A stretch of 64,000 nucleotides of DNA, taken from an uncultured Prevotella sp. (GTDB lineage Bacteria > Bacteroidota > Bacteroidia > Bacteroidales > Bacteroidaceae). Within the stretch, counting starts at the first letter, position 1. Every line of letters begins with the position of its first letter. Below are positions 52,954 through 61,410 of the stretch, piece by piece. Position numbers and translations under genes: made by a program. The stretch covers positions 16,809-80,808 of the forward strand of contig OMXK01000046.1 in NCBI GenBank assembly GCA_900314995.1, in the 5' to 3' direction. Below the pieces are notes generated by a model. That model searched no databases, was not told where the DNA came from, and was given only the letters and a program-made list of their open reading frames with translations.

Positions 52954-53735
52954 GAAAACCTCACATCAAGAGTATTCCTTACGAGGAGTGGAAAGACAAC
53001 GCCTCGTTGGAAAAGATTGTTGACGAGCTCCATGAGGGCGGCGTCAATGTGGTGACTGGGTCTCTGGATCAGCTGATTAACTGGGGACGTTCCAACTCTC
53101 TGTGGTCGCTCACCTTTGCCACCTCGTGCTGTGGTATCGAGTTCATGGCCTGTGGCTGTGCCCGTTACGACTTTGCGCGCTTCGGCTTCGAGGTGACGCG
53201 TAACTCTCCCCGTCAGGCCGACCTGATTATGTGCGCCGGCACCATCACCCACAAGATGGCCCCTGCGCTGAAGCGTCTGTACGACGAGATGGCTGAGCCT
53301 AAGTATGTGATTGCAGTCGGTGGCTGTGCCATCAGCGGCGGTCCCTTCAAGTCGAGCTATCATGTGGTGAAGGGTATTGAGGAGATTGTACCCGTCGATG
53401 TGTTTATCCCTGGTTGTCCCCCGCGTCCGGAGGCTATCATGTATGGCATGATGCAGCTGCAGCGTAAGGTGAAGATCGAGAAGTTCTTCGGTGGCATGAA
53501 TCACAAGCAGACCGCTGAGGAGCGTAAGCTCGGTGTATCCAACGAGGAGCTGATCTTCCGTGAGAAGTTCGGTGACCATCGTCGTGAACCAATGGTCATC
53601 ACCGATGTTCCTCAGGACTTTTCCATTGACCATTCACCATTGACCATTGACCATTCAGAGGTCAGTGGCGCAGCAAATAATGGTCAATGTTCAATGGTCA
53701 ATGTTCAATCAAAAGCAGAGGAGGACAAGGCATGA
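52944..53735 (+). CDS. nuoB: NADH-quinone oxidoreductase subunit B with repeat-derived C-terminus
   Basis: A 263-residue peripheral subunit that holds iron-sulphur cluster N2, which passes electrons to quinone. Seen: the paired Cys62-Cys63 in TSCCGIEFMACGCARY, GGCAISGG and PGCPPRPEA. A longer frame from 52833 was rejected: the ATG at 52944 overlaps the nuoA end and gives a normal start. The family part ends near residue 225. The last 37 or so residues are read from inverted ATTGACC-type heptamer arrays (53623-53709) and look non-family. The stop overlaps the nuoCD ATG (ATGA). Confidence 0.95.
   Translation: MEVRKPHIKSIPYEEWKDNASLEKIVDELHEGGVNVVTGSLDQLINWGRSNSLWSLTFATSCCGIEFMACGCARYDFARFGFEVTRNSPRQADLIMCAGTITHKMAPALKRLYDEMAEPKYVIAVGGCAISGGPFKSSYHVVKGIEEIVPVDVFIPGCPPRPEAIMYGMMQLQRKVKIEKFFGGMNHKQTAEERKLGVSNEELIFREKFGDHRREPMVITDVPQDFSIDHSPLTIDHSEVSGAANNGQCSMVNVQSKAEEDKA
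53623..53709. repeat. Inverted heptamer arrays inside the end of nuoB
   Basis: Four to five CATTGAC-like units (53623-53656) face about four units in reverse orientation (53679-53709, GGTCAATGTTCAAT pattern). The two arrays can pair into a hairpin in the message just before the nuoCD start. The heptamer is the same type as at 26504-26534. Confidence 0.75.
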
Positions 53736-55345
53736 AACTAGAATTCCTATCATTCGATTTTGACAAGTTCGCCTCTGAGATGCGGAACTTGAAGGACAAG
53801 AAGGGTTTCGACTATCTTGTCACGATTGTAGGTGAGGACTTCGGTGCCGAGGAGGGCTTAGGCTGTGTCTACATTCTGGAGAATACCAAGACGCATGAGC
53901 GTTGCTCGGTAAAGATGATTGCCAGGCAGCAGGTCTGTGGCGACGGCATGTCGAGCAACGGCACCAGCGAGCTGGAGGGACAGATGGTTCCTTATATCCC
54001 CACCGTTTCTGACATCTGGCGTGTAGCCGATCTGCTGGAGCGCGAGGTCTATGACTTCTACGGTATCGTGTTCCTGGGGCATCCTGATATGCGCCGCCTC
54101 TTCCTGCGCAGTGATTTCAAGGGCTATCCTTTCCGCAAGGACTGGAAGTTTGACGACAGCTATACGCTTGAGGACGATGTAGAGCCCGACTACGGTCTGG
54201 AGTTCTACCTCGACAAGGACGGTTACCTGCAGAGCAAGCAGAACAAACTGTTCGGTCCTGATGACTATGTGATCAACATTGGTCCCCAGCACCCTGCCAC
54301 CCATGGTGTGCTTCGTCTTCAGACCGTCCTCAATGGTGAGACCGTGAAGCGCATCTATCCTCACCTCGGCTATATCCATCGTGCCATCGAGAAGATGTGG
54401 GAAGGTATGACCTATCCCCAGACGCTGGCCTTAACGGATCGTCTGAACTATCTGGGCGCCATGCAGCACCGCCACGCACTGGTGGGTGTGATTGAGGAAG
54501 GTATGGGCGTGGAGCTCACCGACCGCATCAAGTATATCCGTACCATCATGGACGAGCTTCAGCGTCTTGACTCCCACCTGTTGTTCACCTCTTGTGTGGC
54601 TCAGGACCTGGGTGCCCTCACAGGCATGCTGTACGGTATGCGTGACCGCGAGCATGTGCTGAACGTGATGGAGGAGACCACTGGTGGCCGCCTGATTCAG
54701 AACTATTACCGTATCGGTGGCCTGCAGGACGATATCGATCCGAACTTCGTGAAGAACGTGAAGGATCTGGTGAAGTACCTGCGTCCGACGATTCAAGAGT
54801 ATATGGATGTATTCGGTGACAATGTGATTACTCACAACCGTCTGGAGAACTGCGGCCCGATGTCGCTCGAGGATTGTATTAACTATGCCGTGACCGGTCC
54901 TGCCGGACGTGCCTCAGGCTGGAAGAACGACGTGCGCAAGAACCACCCCTACGACCTCTACGACAAGGTGGAGTGGGAGCAGTGTACACTCAGTGGCTGT
55001 GACTCGATGGACCGTTACCTCGTCCACATCAACGAGATGTACCAGAGCCTGCACATCATCGAGCAGTTGATAGACAATATCCCGGAGGGTGACTTCTACG
55101 TGAAGCAGAAGCCGATCATCAAGGTGCCCGAGGGACAGTGGTACTACTCTGTCGAGGGTGTGGCCGGTGAGTTTGGTGTCTATCTCGACTCTCGTGGCGA
55201 CAAGAGCCCCTACCGCATGAAGATGCGTCCGATGGGTCTCTCGCTGGTAGGTGCCTTCGACCCGATGCTCCGTGGTCAGAAGATTGCCGACCTCATCGCA
55301 ACCTGCGCCGCTATCGACGTTGTTATTCCTGACATCGACCGTTAG
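53732..55345 (+). CDS. nuoCD: NADH-quinone oxidoreductase fused subunits C and D
   Basis: A 537-residue fusion of the two hydrophilic complex I subunits. The NuoC part (about 1-160) has DIWRVADLLEREVYDFYGIVFLGHPDMRRL; the NuoD part (about 175-537) has INIGPQHPATHGVLRL, the quinone-site region, and ends in ATCAAIDVVIPDIDR. The ATG at 53732 is preceded by a strong AGAGGAGG ribosome site and overlaps the nuoB stop; a longer frame from 53687 was rejected. Fused nuoCD is common in Bacteroidetes and some proteobacteria. Confidence 0.96.
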   Translation: MKLEFLSFDFDKFASEMRNLKDKKGFDYLVTIVGEDFGAEEGLGCVYILENTKTHERCSVKMIARQQVCGDGMSSNGTSELEGQMVPYIPTVSDIWRVADLLEREVYDFYGIVFLGHPDMRRLFLRSDFKGYPFRKDWKFDDSYTLEDDVEPDYGLEFYLDKDGYLQSKQNKLFGPDDYVINIGPQHPATHGVLRLQTVLNGETVKRIYPHLGYIHRAIEKMWEGMTYPQTLALTDRLNYLGAMQHRHALVGVIEEGMGVELTDRIKYIRTIMDELQRLDSHLLFTSCVAQDLGALTGMLYGMRDREHVLNVMEETTGGRLIQNYYRIGGLQDDIDPNFVKNVKDLVKYLRPTIQEYMDVFGDNVITHNRLENCGPMSLEDCINYAVTGPAGRASGWKNDVRKNHPYDLYDKVEWEQCTLSGCDSMDRYLVHINEMYQSLHIIEQLIDNIPEGDFYVKQKPIIKVPEGQWYYSVEGVAGEFGVYLDSRGDKSPYRMKMRPMGLSLVGAFDPMLRGQKIADLIATCAAIDVVIPDIDR

Positions 55346-55385
55346 TCGAAAGGTAAAAAGGTAAGAAAGTAAAAAAGTAAAGATT

Positions 55386-56474
55386 ATGTTCGACTTTTCT
55401 ATTATAACCCAATGGTTCGACCAACTGCTTCGAGTGACGGTAGGATGTCCCGACTGGTTGGCGATATTGATTGAGTGCGTGCTGGTGGGTACGGCTATCC
55501 TCGTGGGATATGCCCTCATCGCCATCGTACTGATATTTATGGAGCGTAAGGTCTGTGCATATTTCCAGTGCCGTCTTGGCCCGATGCGCGTAGGCTACTG
55601 GGGATTGCTGCAGGTGTTTGCCGATGTGCTGAAGATGCTCATCAAGGAGATATTCTTCGTCGACCGTGCCGACAAACTGCTCTATGCCGTGGCTCCTCTT
55701 CTGGTGATTATCGGTTCTGTTGGCGCCTTCTCGTTCCTGCCGTGGAACAATGGTGCTACAGTGCTCGACTTCAACGTAGGTGTGTTCCTGCTCACAGCCG
55801 TTTCTTCGATCGGTGTGGTAGGTATCTTCCTTGCAGGTTGGGGTTCTAACAACAAGTATTCTGTGGTTTCGGCCATGCGTGGTGCTGTGCAGATGATCTC
55901 TTACGAGATGTCGCTCTGTCTCTGTCTGATTACGGCTGTCATACTGACAGGCACGATGCAGATGAGTGGTATCGTCGAGGCTCAGACAGGCCCTTGGAAG
56001 TGGTTGATCTTCCAGGGACACATCCCTGCGCTGATCGCCTTCTTCGTGTTCCTCATCGCCGGTAACGCAGAGGCCAACCGTGGCCCGTTTGATATGGCTG
56101 AGGCCGAGAGTGAGCTGACCGCCGGTCATCATACCGAGTATTCAGGTATGGGCTTCGGTTTCTTCTACCTCGCCGAGTTCCTCAACCTCTTCATCATCGC
56201 AGGTATCGCCGCAACGGTGTTCCTCGGCGGCTGGGCTCCGGTGAATATCGGTGTCGAAGCCTTCGATGCTGTGATGAACTACATCCCTGGCATTTTCTGG
56301 TTCATGGGTAAGGCCTTCTTCCTCGTTTGGATTCTGATGTGGATCAAGTGGACGTTCCCCCGTCTGCGTATCGACCAGATCCTGAAGCTCGAGTGGAAGT
56401 ATCTGATGCCGCTGGCGCTGCTCAACCTCGTGATCATGACTGTCGTTGTGGCCCTCGGCCTATATATTAAATAA
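55386..56474 (+). CDS. nuoH: NADH-quinone oxidoreductase subunit H
   Basis: A 362-residue membrane subunit of complex I with about eight helices that forms the quinone chamber. Motifs: ERKVCAYFQCRLGPMRVGYWGLLQ near 58-81, and RGPFDMAEAESELTAGHHTEYSG near 233-255. Length is normal. It is separated from nuoCD by a 40-base A-rich gap with GTAAAA-type repeats. Confidence 0.97.
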   Translation: MFDFSIITQWFDQLLRVTVGCPDWLAILIECVLVGTAILVGYALIAIVLIFMERKVCAYFQCRLGPMRVGYWGLLQVFADVLKMLIKEIFFVDRADKLLYAVAPLLVIIGSVGAFSFLPWNNGATVLDFNVGVFLLTAVSSIGVVGIFLAGWGSNNKYSVVSAMRGAVQMISYEMSLCLCLITAVILTGTMQMSGIVEAQTGPWKWLIFQGHIPALIAFFVFLIAGNAEANRGPFDMAEAESELTAGHHTEYSGMGFGFFYLAEFLNLFIIAGIAATVFLGGWAPVNIGVEAFDAVMNYIPGIFWFMGKAFFLVWILMWIKWTFPRLRIDQILKLEWKYLMPLALLNLVIMTVVVALGLYIK

Positions 56475-56483
56475 GGTATAGCA

Positions 56484-57029
56484 ATGGAAGACAATAAAAC
56501 ATATTTCGGAGAAATCGGGCACGGCCTGAAGACTTTAGCCATTGGCATGAAGACTACCTGGAAGGAATATTTCAAGGACTTCTTCACCAACAAGTCTACA
56601 GAGCAGTATCCCGAGAACCGCAAGACCACGCTCCACGTGGCGAAGCGTCACCGCGGCCGCTTGACCTTCAAGCGCAACGAGGACGGCAGCTACAAGTGCA
56701 CGGCTTGCACATTGTGCGAGAAAGCCTGTCCTAACGGAACGATCAAGATTACCAGTCATATGGCTGAGGATCCTGAGACAGGCAAGAAGAAGAAGGTGCT
56801 CGACGATTATCAGTACGACCTGGGCGACTGCATGTTCTGCCAGCTCTGTACGAACGCCTGCAACTTCGATGCTATCGAGTTTACCAATGATTTCGAGAAC
56901 GCTGTGTTCGACCGTTCCAAACTGGTGCTTCATCTCAACGAAGAGGTCTACAAGGGCGGTTCGCTGCCCAACCTGATCGAAGGTGGCGCAGCGTGGGAGG
57001 TCGGTAAGTTTAACACTAAGACGAAGTAA
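56484..57029 (+). CDS. nuoI: NADH-quinone oxidoreductase subunit I (2x 4Fe-4S)
   Basis: A 181-residue subunit that carries clusters N6a and N6b. First ferredoxin motif Cys72-x2-Cys75-x2-Cys78-x3-Cys82 (CTACTLCEKACP), second Cys116-x2-Cys119-x2-Cys122-x3-Cys126 (CMFCQLCTNACN). It is the likely entry point for electrons in a complex without NuoEFG. Nine bases after nuoH. Confidence 0.96.
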   Translation: MEDNKTYFGEIGHGLKTLAIGMKTTWKEYFKDFFTNKSTEQYPENRKTTLHVAKRHRGRLTFKRNEDGSYKCTACTLCEKACPNGTIKITSHMAEDPETGKKKKVLDDYQYDLGDCMFCQLCTNACNFDAIEFTNDFENAVFDRSKLVLHLNEEVYKGGSLPNLIEGGAAWEVGKFNTKTK

Positions 57030-57034
57030 CGACT

Positions 57035-57550
57035 ATGGCAAATATGATTATGTTTTGCATTCTCGCTGTTGTCATTCTCGGTTCTGCCGTATTATGTGTG
57101 ACGACAAAGCGTATCATGCGAGCCGCAACATTCCTGTTGTTCGTGCTCTTTGGCGTGGCAGGTCTCTATTTCCTGCTCGACTATACATTCCTTGGCGCAG
57201 CCCAGATCTCAGTCTATGCCGGTGGTGTCACGATGCTTTATGTGTTCGCCATCCAGCTGGTGAGCAAGCGCACGCTCCAGGGTCTTGTAGAACGTGTGAA
57301 GTGCAGCCGTGTGGCCTTCGGCGCGATTCTCTCGCTGGTGGGCCTGTTCACGGTGGTACTCGTACTGCTCAAGAATAAGTTTATGTTTGCTGCCTGTCAG
57401 GTAGCCGACGTGGAGGTGCCGATGAAGGATATCGGTATGGCTCTCGTCGGAAGCGAAAAGTACCAGTATGTGCTCCCCTTCGAGTTCATTTCGGTATTCC
57501 TGCTGGCATGTATTATCGGTGGTTTGGCTATTGCAAGAAAGGAGAAGTAA
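57035..57550 (+). CDS. nuoJ: NADH-quinone oxidoreductase subunit J
   Basis: A 171-residue membrane subunit with five predicted helices. The third-helix region reads FLGAAQISVYAGGVTMLYVFAIQLV, the usual NuoJ pattern AxxQIxVYxGAxxxLFxF. Five bases after nuoI. Confidence 0.94.
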   Translation: MANMIMFCILAVVILGSAVLCVTTKRIMRAATFLLFVLFGVAGLYFLLDYTFLGAAQISVYAGGVTMLYVFAIQLVSKRTLQGLVERVKCSRVAFGAILSLVGLFTVVLVLLKNKFMFAACQVADVEVPMKDIGMALVGSEKYQYVLPFEFISVFLLACIIGGLAIARKEK

Positions 57551-57553
57551 GTT

Positions 57554-57862
57554 ATGGTACCTGTTCAATATTATTTTATTCTCAGCGCCCTGCTGTTCTT
57601 TATCGGCGTCTATGGATTCATTTCCCGCCGCAACCTGATTGCAATGCTGATCTCCGTGGAGCTCATCCTCAATGCCGTGGAGATCAATTTTGCCGCCTTC
57701 AACCGACTGCTGTTCCCCGGACAACTCGAGGGATTCTTCATGTCGCTCTTCGGTATCGGTGTGGCAGCTGCTGAAACGGCGGTGGCCATCGCGATCATCA
57801 TCAATGTGTATCGCAACTTCAACAGTGATACAGTTGACAGTATTCAGAATATGAAACGATAA
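57554..57862 (+). CDS. nuoK: NADH-quinone oxidoreductase subunit K
   Basis: A 102-residue membrane subunit with three helices. It has the conserved buried acids of the proton path in MLISVELILNAVEINFAAF and GIGVAAAETAVAIAI. Three bases after nuoJ. Confidence 0.96.
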   Translation: MVPVQYYFILSALLFFIGVYGFISRRNLIAMLISVELILNAVEINFAAFNRLLFPGQLEGFFMSLFGIGVAAAETAVAIAIIINVYRNFNSDTVDSIQNMKR

Positions 57863-57875
57863 AACGGAAAGGATT

Positions 57876-59867
57876 ATGTTTAGTTACACTATTTTCATCA
57901 TGCTTCTGCCGCTGTTGTCGTTCATTGTTCTTGGACTGGCTGGCATGAAGATGCAGCATAAGGTAGCCGGACTCATCGGCACCTGTTCGCTGGGCATCGT
58001 CACGATACTCTCTTACCTCTGCGCCTTCCAGTATTTCGGAATGGATCGCGTCGACGGGGTCTATCAGACGTTTGTGCCTTATAATTTCACTTGGTTACCT
58101 CTCGGTAAACTGCATTTCGACCTCGGTATCCTGCTGGATCCGATCAGTGTCATGATGCTGATCGTGATCTCCACGGTTTCACTGATGGTTCATATCTACT
58201 CATTCGGCTATATGCACGGCGAGAAGGGCTTCCAGCGTTACTACGCTTTCCTGAGCCTCTTCACGATGTCAATGCTCGGTCTGGTGCTGGCCACCAACAT
58301 TTTCCAGATGTATATGTTCTGGGAGCTCGTGGGTGTCAGCTCATACCTCCTCATCGGTTTCTACTATCCGTTGAAGCCGGCCATTGCTGCCTCTAAGAAG
58401 GCATTCATCGTTACCCGCTTTGCCGATATGTTCTTCCTGATCGGTATCCTGATGTTCGGTTTCTTCACCGATACCTTCAGCTTCAACTTTGCCGGTCATG
58501 GCTCACAGGTCATCATGGGCGAGGGAACCACTCCGTTCATCGTGGGCGACATCAGTCGTGCCGTTGCAACGAGTGGTCTGATTCTCCCCACGGCGCTTAC
58601 GCTGATGTTCATCGGCGGTGCCGGTAAGAGTGCCATGTTCCCGTTGCACATCTGGCTGCCGGATGCCATGGAGGGCCCGACGCCTGTCAGTGCGCTGATC
58701 CATGCTGCCACGATGGTGGTAGCCGGTGTGTTCCAGATTGCCCGTATGTTCCCCTTGTGGATAGCCTTTGCCCCTCATGCGTTGAGCATCGTGGTGTGGG
58801 TGGGTGTCTTCACCGCTTTCTATGCTGCTGCCGTGGCCTGTGCCCAGAGCGACATCAAGCGTGTGCTGGCCTTCTCCACCATCTCTCAGATTGCCTTCAT
58901 GATGGTGGCTCTCGGTGTGTCAATGCCAGGCCATGAGACCCTGATGGACGATCACACCCAGCTGGGTTATATGGCTGGTATGTTCCACCTCTTCACCCAT
59001 GCGATGTTCAAGGCTTGCCTGTTCCTGGGTGCCGGTTGTATCATCCACGCAGTCCACTCTAACGAGATGGCACTGATGGGCGGTCTTCGCAAGTACATGC
59101 CTGTCACGCATATCACGTTCCTCATCTCCTGTCTGGCCATTGCGGGTATTCCTTTCTTCTCGGGCTTCAGCTCGAAGGATGAGATTATCACCGCCTGCTT
59201 CGCCTACAGTCCGGTGGTGGGATGGATCATGACGGGTATTGCTGCCATGACGGCTTTCTACATGTTCCGTCTGTACTACGGCATCTTCTGGGGTACGGAG
59301 AACAAGGAGGCTCACGAGCATCATACGCCTCATGAGGCACCTGCTTCAATGACCGTTCCTCTGATCGTACTCTGTGTGATCACCATGGGTGTGGGTATCT
59401 ATACCACGCTGGGCGGCTTCCTCGGATGGGGCGGCTCCTTCGGCAGTTTCGTGTCTGCCAGCGGCAAGGATTACACGATCCATTTCGACACGCAGATTGC
59501 CCTTACCTCTACAGTTATTGCGATACTGAGCATCTGTCTCGCCACCTATATCTATAAGGGTGAGAGCCAGCCTATTGCCGACCGCCTGTACAAGACGTTC
59601 CCGAAGCTGCACCGTGCAGCCTACAAGCGCTTCTATCAGGACGAGATCTGGCAGTATGTCACGCACCGTATCATCTTCCGTTGTGTCTCGACGCCTATTG
59701 CCTGGTTCGACCGTCACGTCGTTGACGGCACGTTCAACTTCATGGCTTGGGGTGCCAACGAGGCTGGTGAGAGTATCCGTGGTTGGCAGAGCGGCGATGT
59801 GCGCCAGTATGCCGTATGGTTCCTCACGGGCACAGTTGCTTTAACGTTAATCCTTTTATGCATCTAA
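57876..59867 (+). CDS. nuoL: NADH-quinone oxidoreductase subunit L
   Basis: A 663-residue antiporter-like proton-pumping subunit. Seen: the helix 5 WELVGVSSYLLIGFYY motif with its key Glu, FPLHIWLPDAMEGPTPVSALIHAATMVVAG near 253-282, and a long C-terminal part that forms the lateral helix HL. Length is normal. Four bases separate it from nuoM. Confidence 0.97.
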   Translation: MFSYTIFIMLLPLLSFIVLGLAGMKMQHKVAGLIGTCSLGIVTILSYLCAFQYFGMDRVDGVYQTFVPYNFTWLPLGKLHFDLGILLDPISVMMLIVISTVSLMVHIYSFGYMHGEKGFQRYYAFLSLFTMSMLGLVLATNIFQMYMFWELVGVSSYLLIGFYYPLKPAIAASKKAFIVTRFADMFFLIGILMFGFFTDTFSFNFAGHGSQVIMGEGTTPFIVGDISRAVATSGLILPTALTLMFIGGAGKSAMFPLHIWLPDAMEGPTPVSALIHAATMVVAGVFQIARMFPLWIAFAPHALSIVVWVGVFTAFYAAAVACAQSDIKRVLAFSTISQIAFMMVALGVSMPGHETLMDDHTQLGYMAGMFHLFTHAMFKACLFLGAGCIIHAVHSNEMALMGGLRKYMPVTHITFLISCLAIAGIPFFSGFSSKDEIITACFAYSPVVGWIMTGIAAMTAFYMFRLYYGIFWGTENKEAHEHHTPHEAPASMTVPLIVLCVITMGVGIYTTLGGFLGWGGSFGSFVSASGKDYTIHFDTQIALTSTVIAILSICLATYIYKGESQPIADRLYKTFPKLHRAAYKRFYQDEIWQYVTHRIIFRCVSTPIAWFDRHVVDGTFNFMAWGANEAGESIRGWQSGDVRQYAVWFLTGTVALTLILLCI

Positions 59868-59871
59868 AGAT

Positions 59872-61392
59872 ATGAGTATATTAACTGTTTTCGTAATAAT
59901 TCCCGTCCTGATGCTGTTGGGGCTCTGGCTTGCCAAGAACCTCAACCAGGTACGTGGTGTGATGGTAACGGGAGCCTCGTGTCTGTTGGCCCTCTCTATC
60001 TGGTTGACCGTCTATTTTGTCCAGGAGCGCAGTGCCGGCAACACAGCCGAGATGCTGCTCACCTATAGTGTGCCCTGGTTCAAACCCCTGAATATCGCCT
60101 ACAGCGTCGGTGTCGACGGCATCTCTGTGGTGATGCTGCTCCTGTCGAGCATCATCGTGTTCACGGGTACCTTTGCCTCCTGGCAGCTGAAGCCCCTTAC
60201 AAAGGAGTATTTCCTCTGGTTCACCCTGCTCTCTACGGGTGTGTTCGGCTTCTTCATCTCTACCGACCTCTTCACGATGTTCATGTTCTACGAGGTGGCT
60301 CTGATCCCGATGTACCTGCTGATTGGTGTCTGGGGTTCAGGTCGTAAGGAGTATTCAGCCATGAAACTGACGCTTATGCTGATGGGAGGCTCGGCCCTGC
60401 TGATCCTCGGTCTGCTGGGCATCTACTTCTTCAATGGCCAGTACAGCGGCACGTACACCTTCGAACTGACGGCCATTGCGGCTGCCCATGCTATTCCGGC
60501 CTGGATACAGAACATCTTCTTCCCCTTCATCTTCATCGGCTTCGGTGTGCTGGGAGCCCTGTTCCCGTTCCACACTTGGTCGCCCGATGGTCATGCTTCA
60601 GCGCCTACGGCTGTGTCAATGCTCCACGCTGGTGTGCTGATGAAGCTCGGAGGCTATGGCTGCTTCCGTGTAGCCATGTATCTGTTGCCTGAGGCTGCCC
60701 AGGATCTCTCCTGGATATTCCTCATCCTTACCACGATTTCTGTGGTCTACGGTGCCCTGAGTGCCTGCGTACAGACCGACCTGAAGTATATCAATGCCTA
60801 CTCGTCGGTGTCTCACTGCGGACTCGTGCTGTTCGCACTGCTGATGATGAGTCAGACGGCCGTGACCGGTGCTGTGCTCCAGATGTTGTCTCACGGTCTG
60901 ATGACGGCCCTCTTCTTTGCCCTCATCGGTATGATCTACGGTCGTACCCATACCCGTGATATCCGTGAGCTCGCCGGTCTGATGAAGATCATGCCTTTCC
61001 TCGCTGTCGGTTATGTGATAGCAGGTCTGGCCAACCTCGGTCTGCCTGGTTTCTCAGGCTTCATTGCCGAGATGACCATCTTCGTGGGTTCATTCGGTGC
61101 CAAGCCGATGATCGGCGATCCGAACGATTCCTTCCGCATGGTGGCTACCATCATCGCCTGTATGTCGATTGTCGTAACGGCTGTCTACATCCTGCGTGTG
61201 GTTGGTAAGATCCTCTATGGCGAGGTGGAGAACAAGCACTTCCTCGAGCTCACCGATGCTACATGGGATGAGCGCGTCGCAGTCATCTGCCTCATCTTCT
61301 GTGTGGCAGGTCTGGGTTGTGCCCCGTTTGTGTTCAGCGATATGATCTCTCCTGCTGCAGGAACGATCTTACAGTCAATAGGTGTCATGTAA
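59872..61392 (+). CDS. nuoM: NADH-quinone oxidoreductase subunit M
   Basis: A 506-residue antiporter-like proton-pumping subunit with 14 helices. Motifs: FYEVALIPMYLLIGVWG near 141, FPFHTWSPDGHASAPTAVSMLHAGVLMKLGGYG near 230, and YSSVSHCGLVLFALL near 310. Four bases after nuoL. Confidence 0.97.
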   Translation: MSILTVFVIIPVLMLLGLWLAKNLNQVRGVMVTGASCLLALSIWLTVYFVQERSAGNTAEMLLTYSVPWFKPLNIAYSVGVDGISVVMLLLSSIIVFTGTFASWQLKPLTKEYFLWFTLLSTGVFGFFISTDLFTMFMFYEVALIPMYLLIGVWGSGRKEYSAMKLTLMLMGGSALLILGLLGIYFFNGQYSGTYTFELTAIAAAHAIPAWIQNIFFPFIFIGFGVLGALFPFHTWSPDGHASAPTAVSMLHAGVLMKLGGYGCFRVAMYLLPEAAQDLSWIFLILTTISVVYGALSACVQTDLKYINAYSSVSHCGLVLFALLMMSQTAVTGAVLQMLSHGLMTALFFALIGMIYGRTHTRDIRELAGLMKIMPFLAVGYVIAGLANLGLPGFSGFIAEMTIFVGSFGAKPMIGDPNDSFRMVATIIACMSIVVTAVYILRVVGKILYGEVENKHFLELTDATWDERVAVICLIFCVAGLGCAPFVFSDMISPAAGTILQSIGVM

Positions 61393-61410
61393 AGAAAGGA
61401 GGATAAAGAT

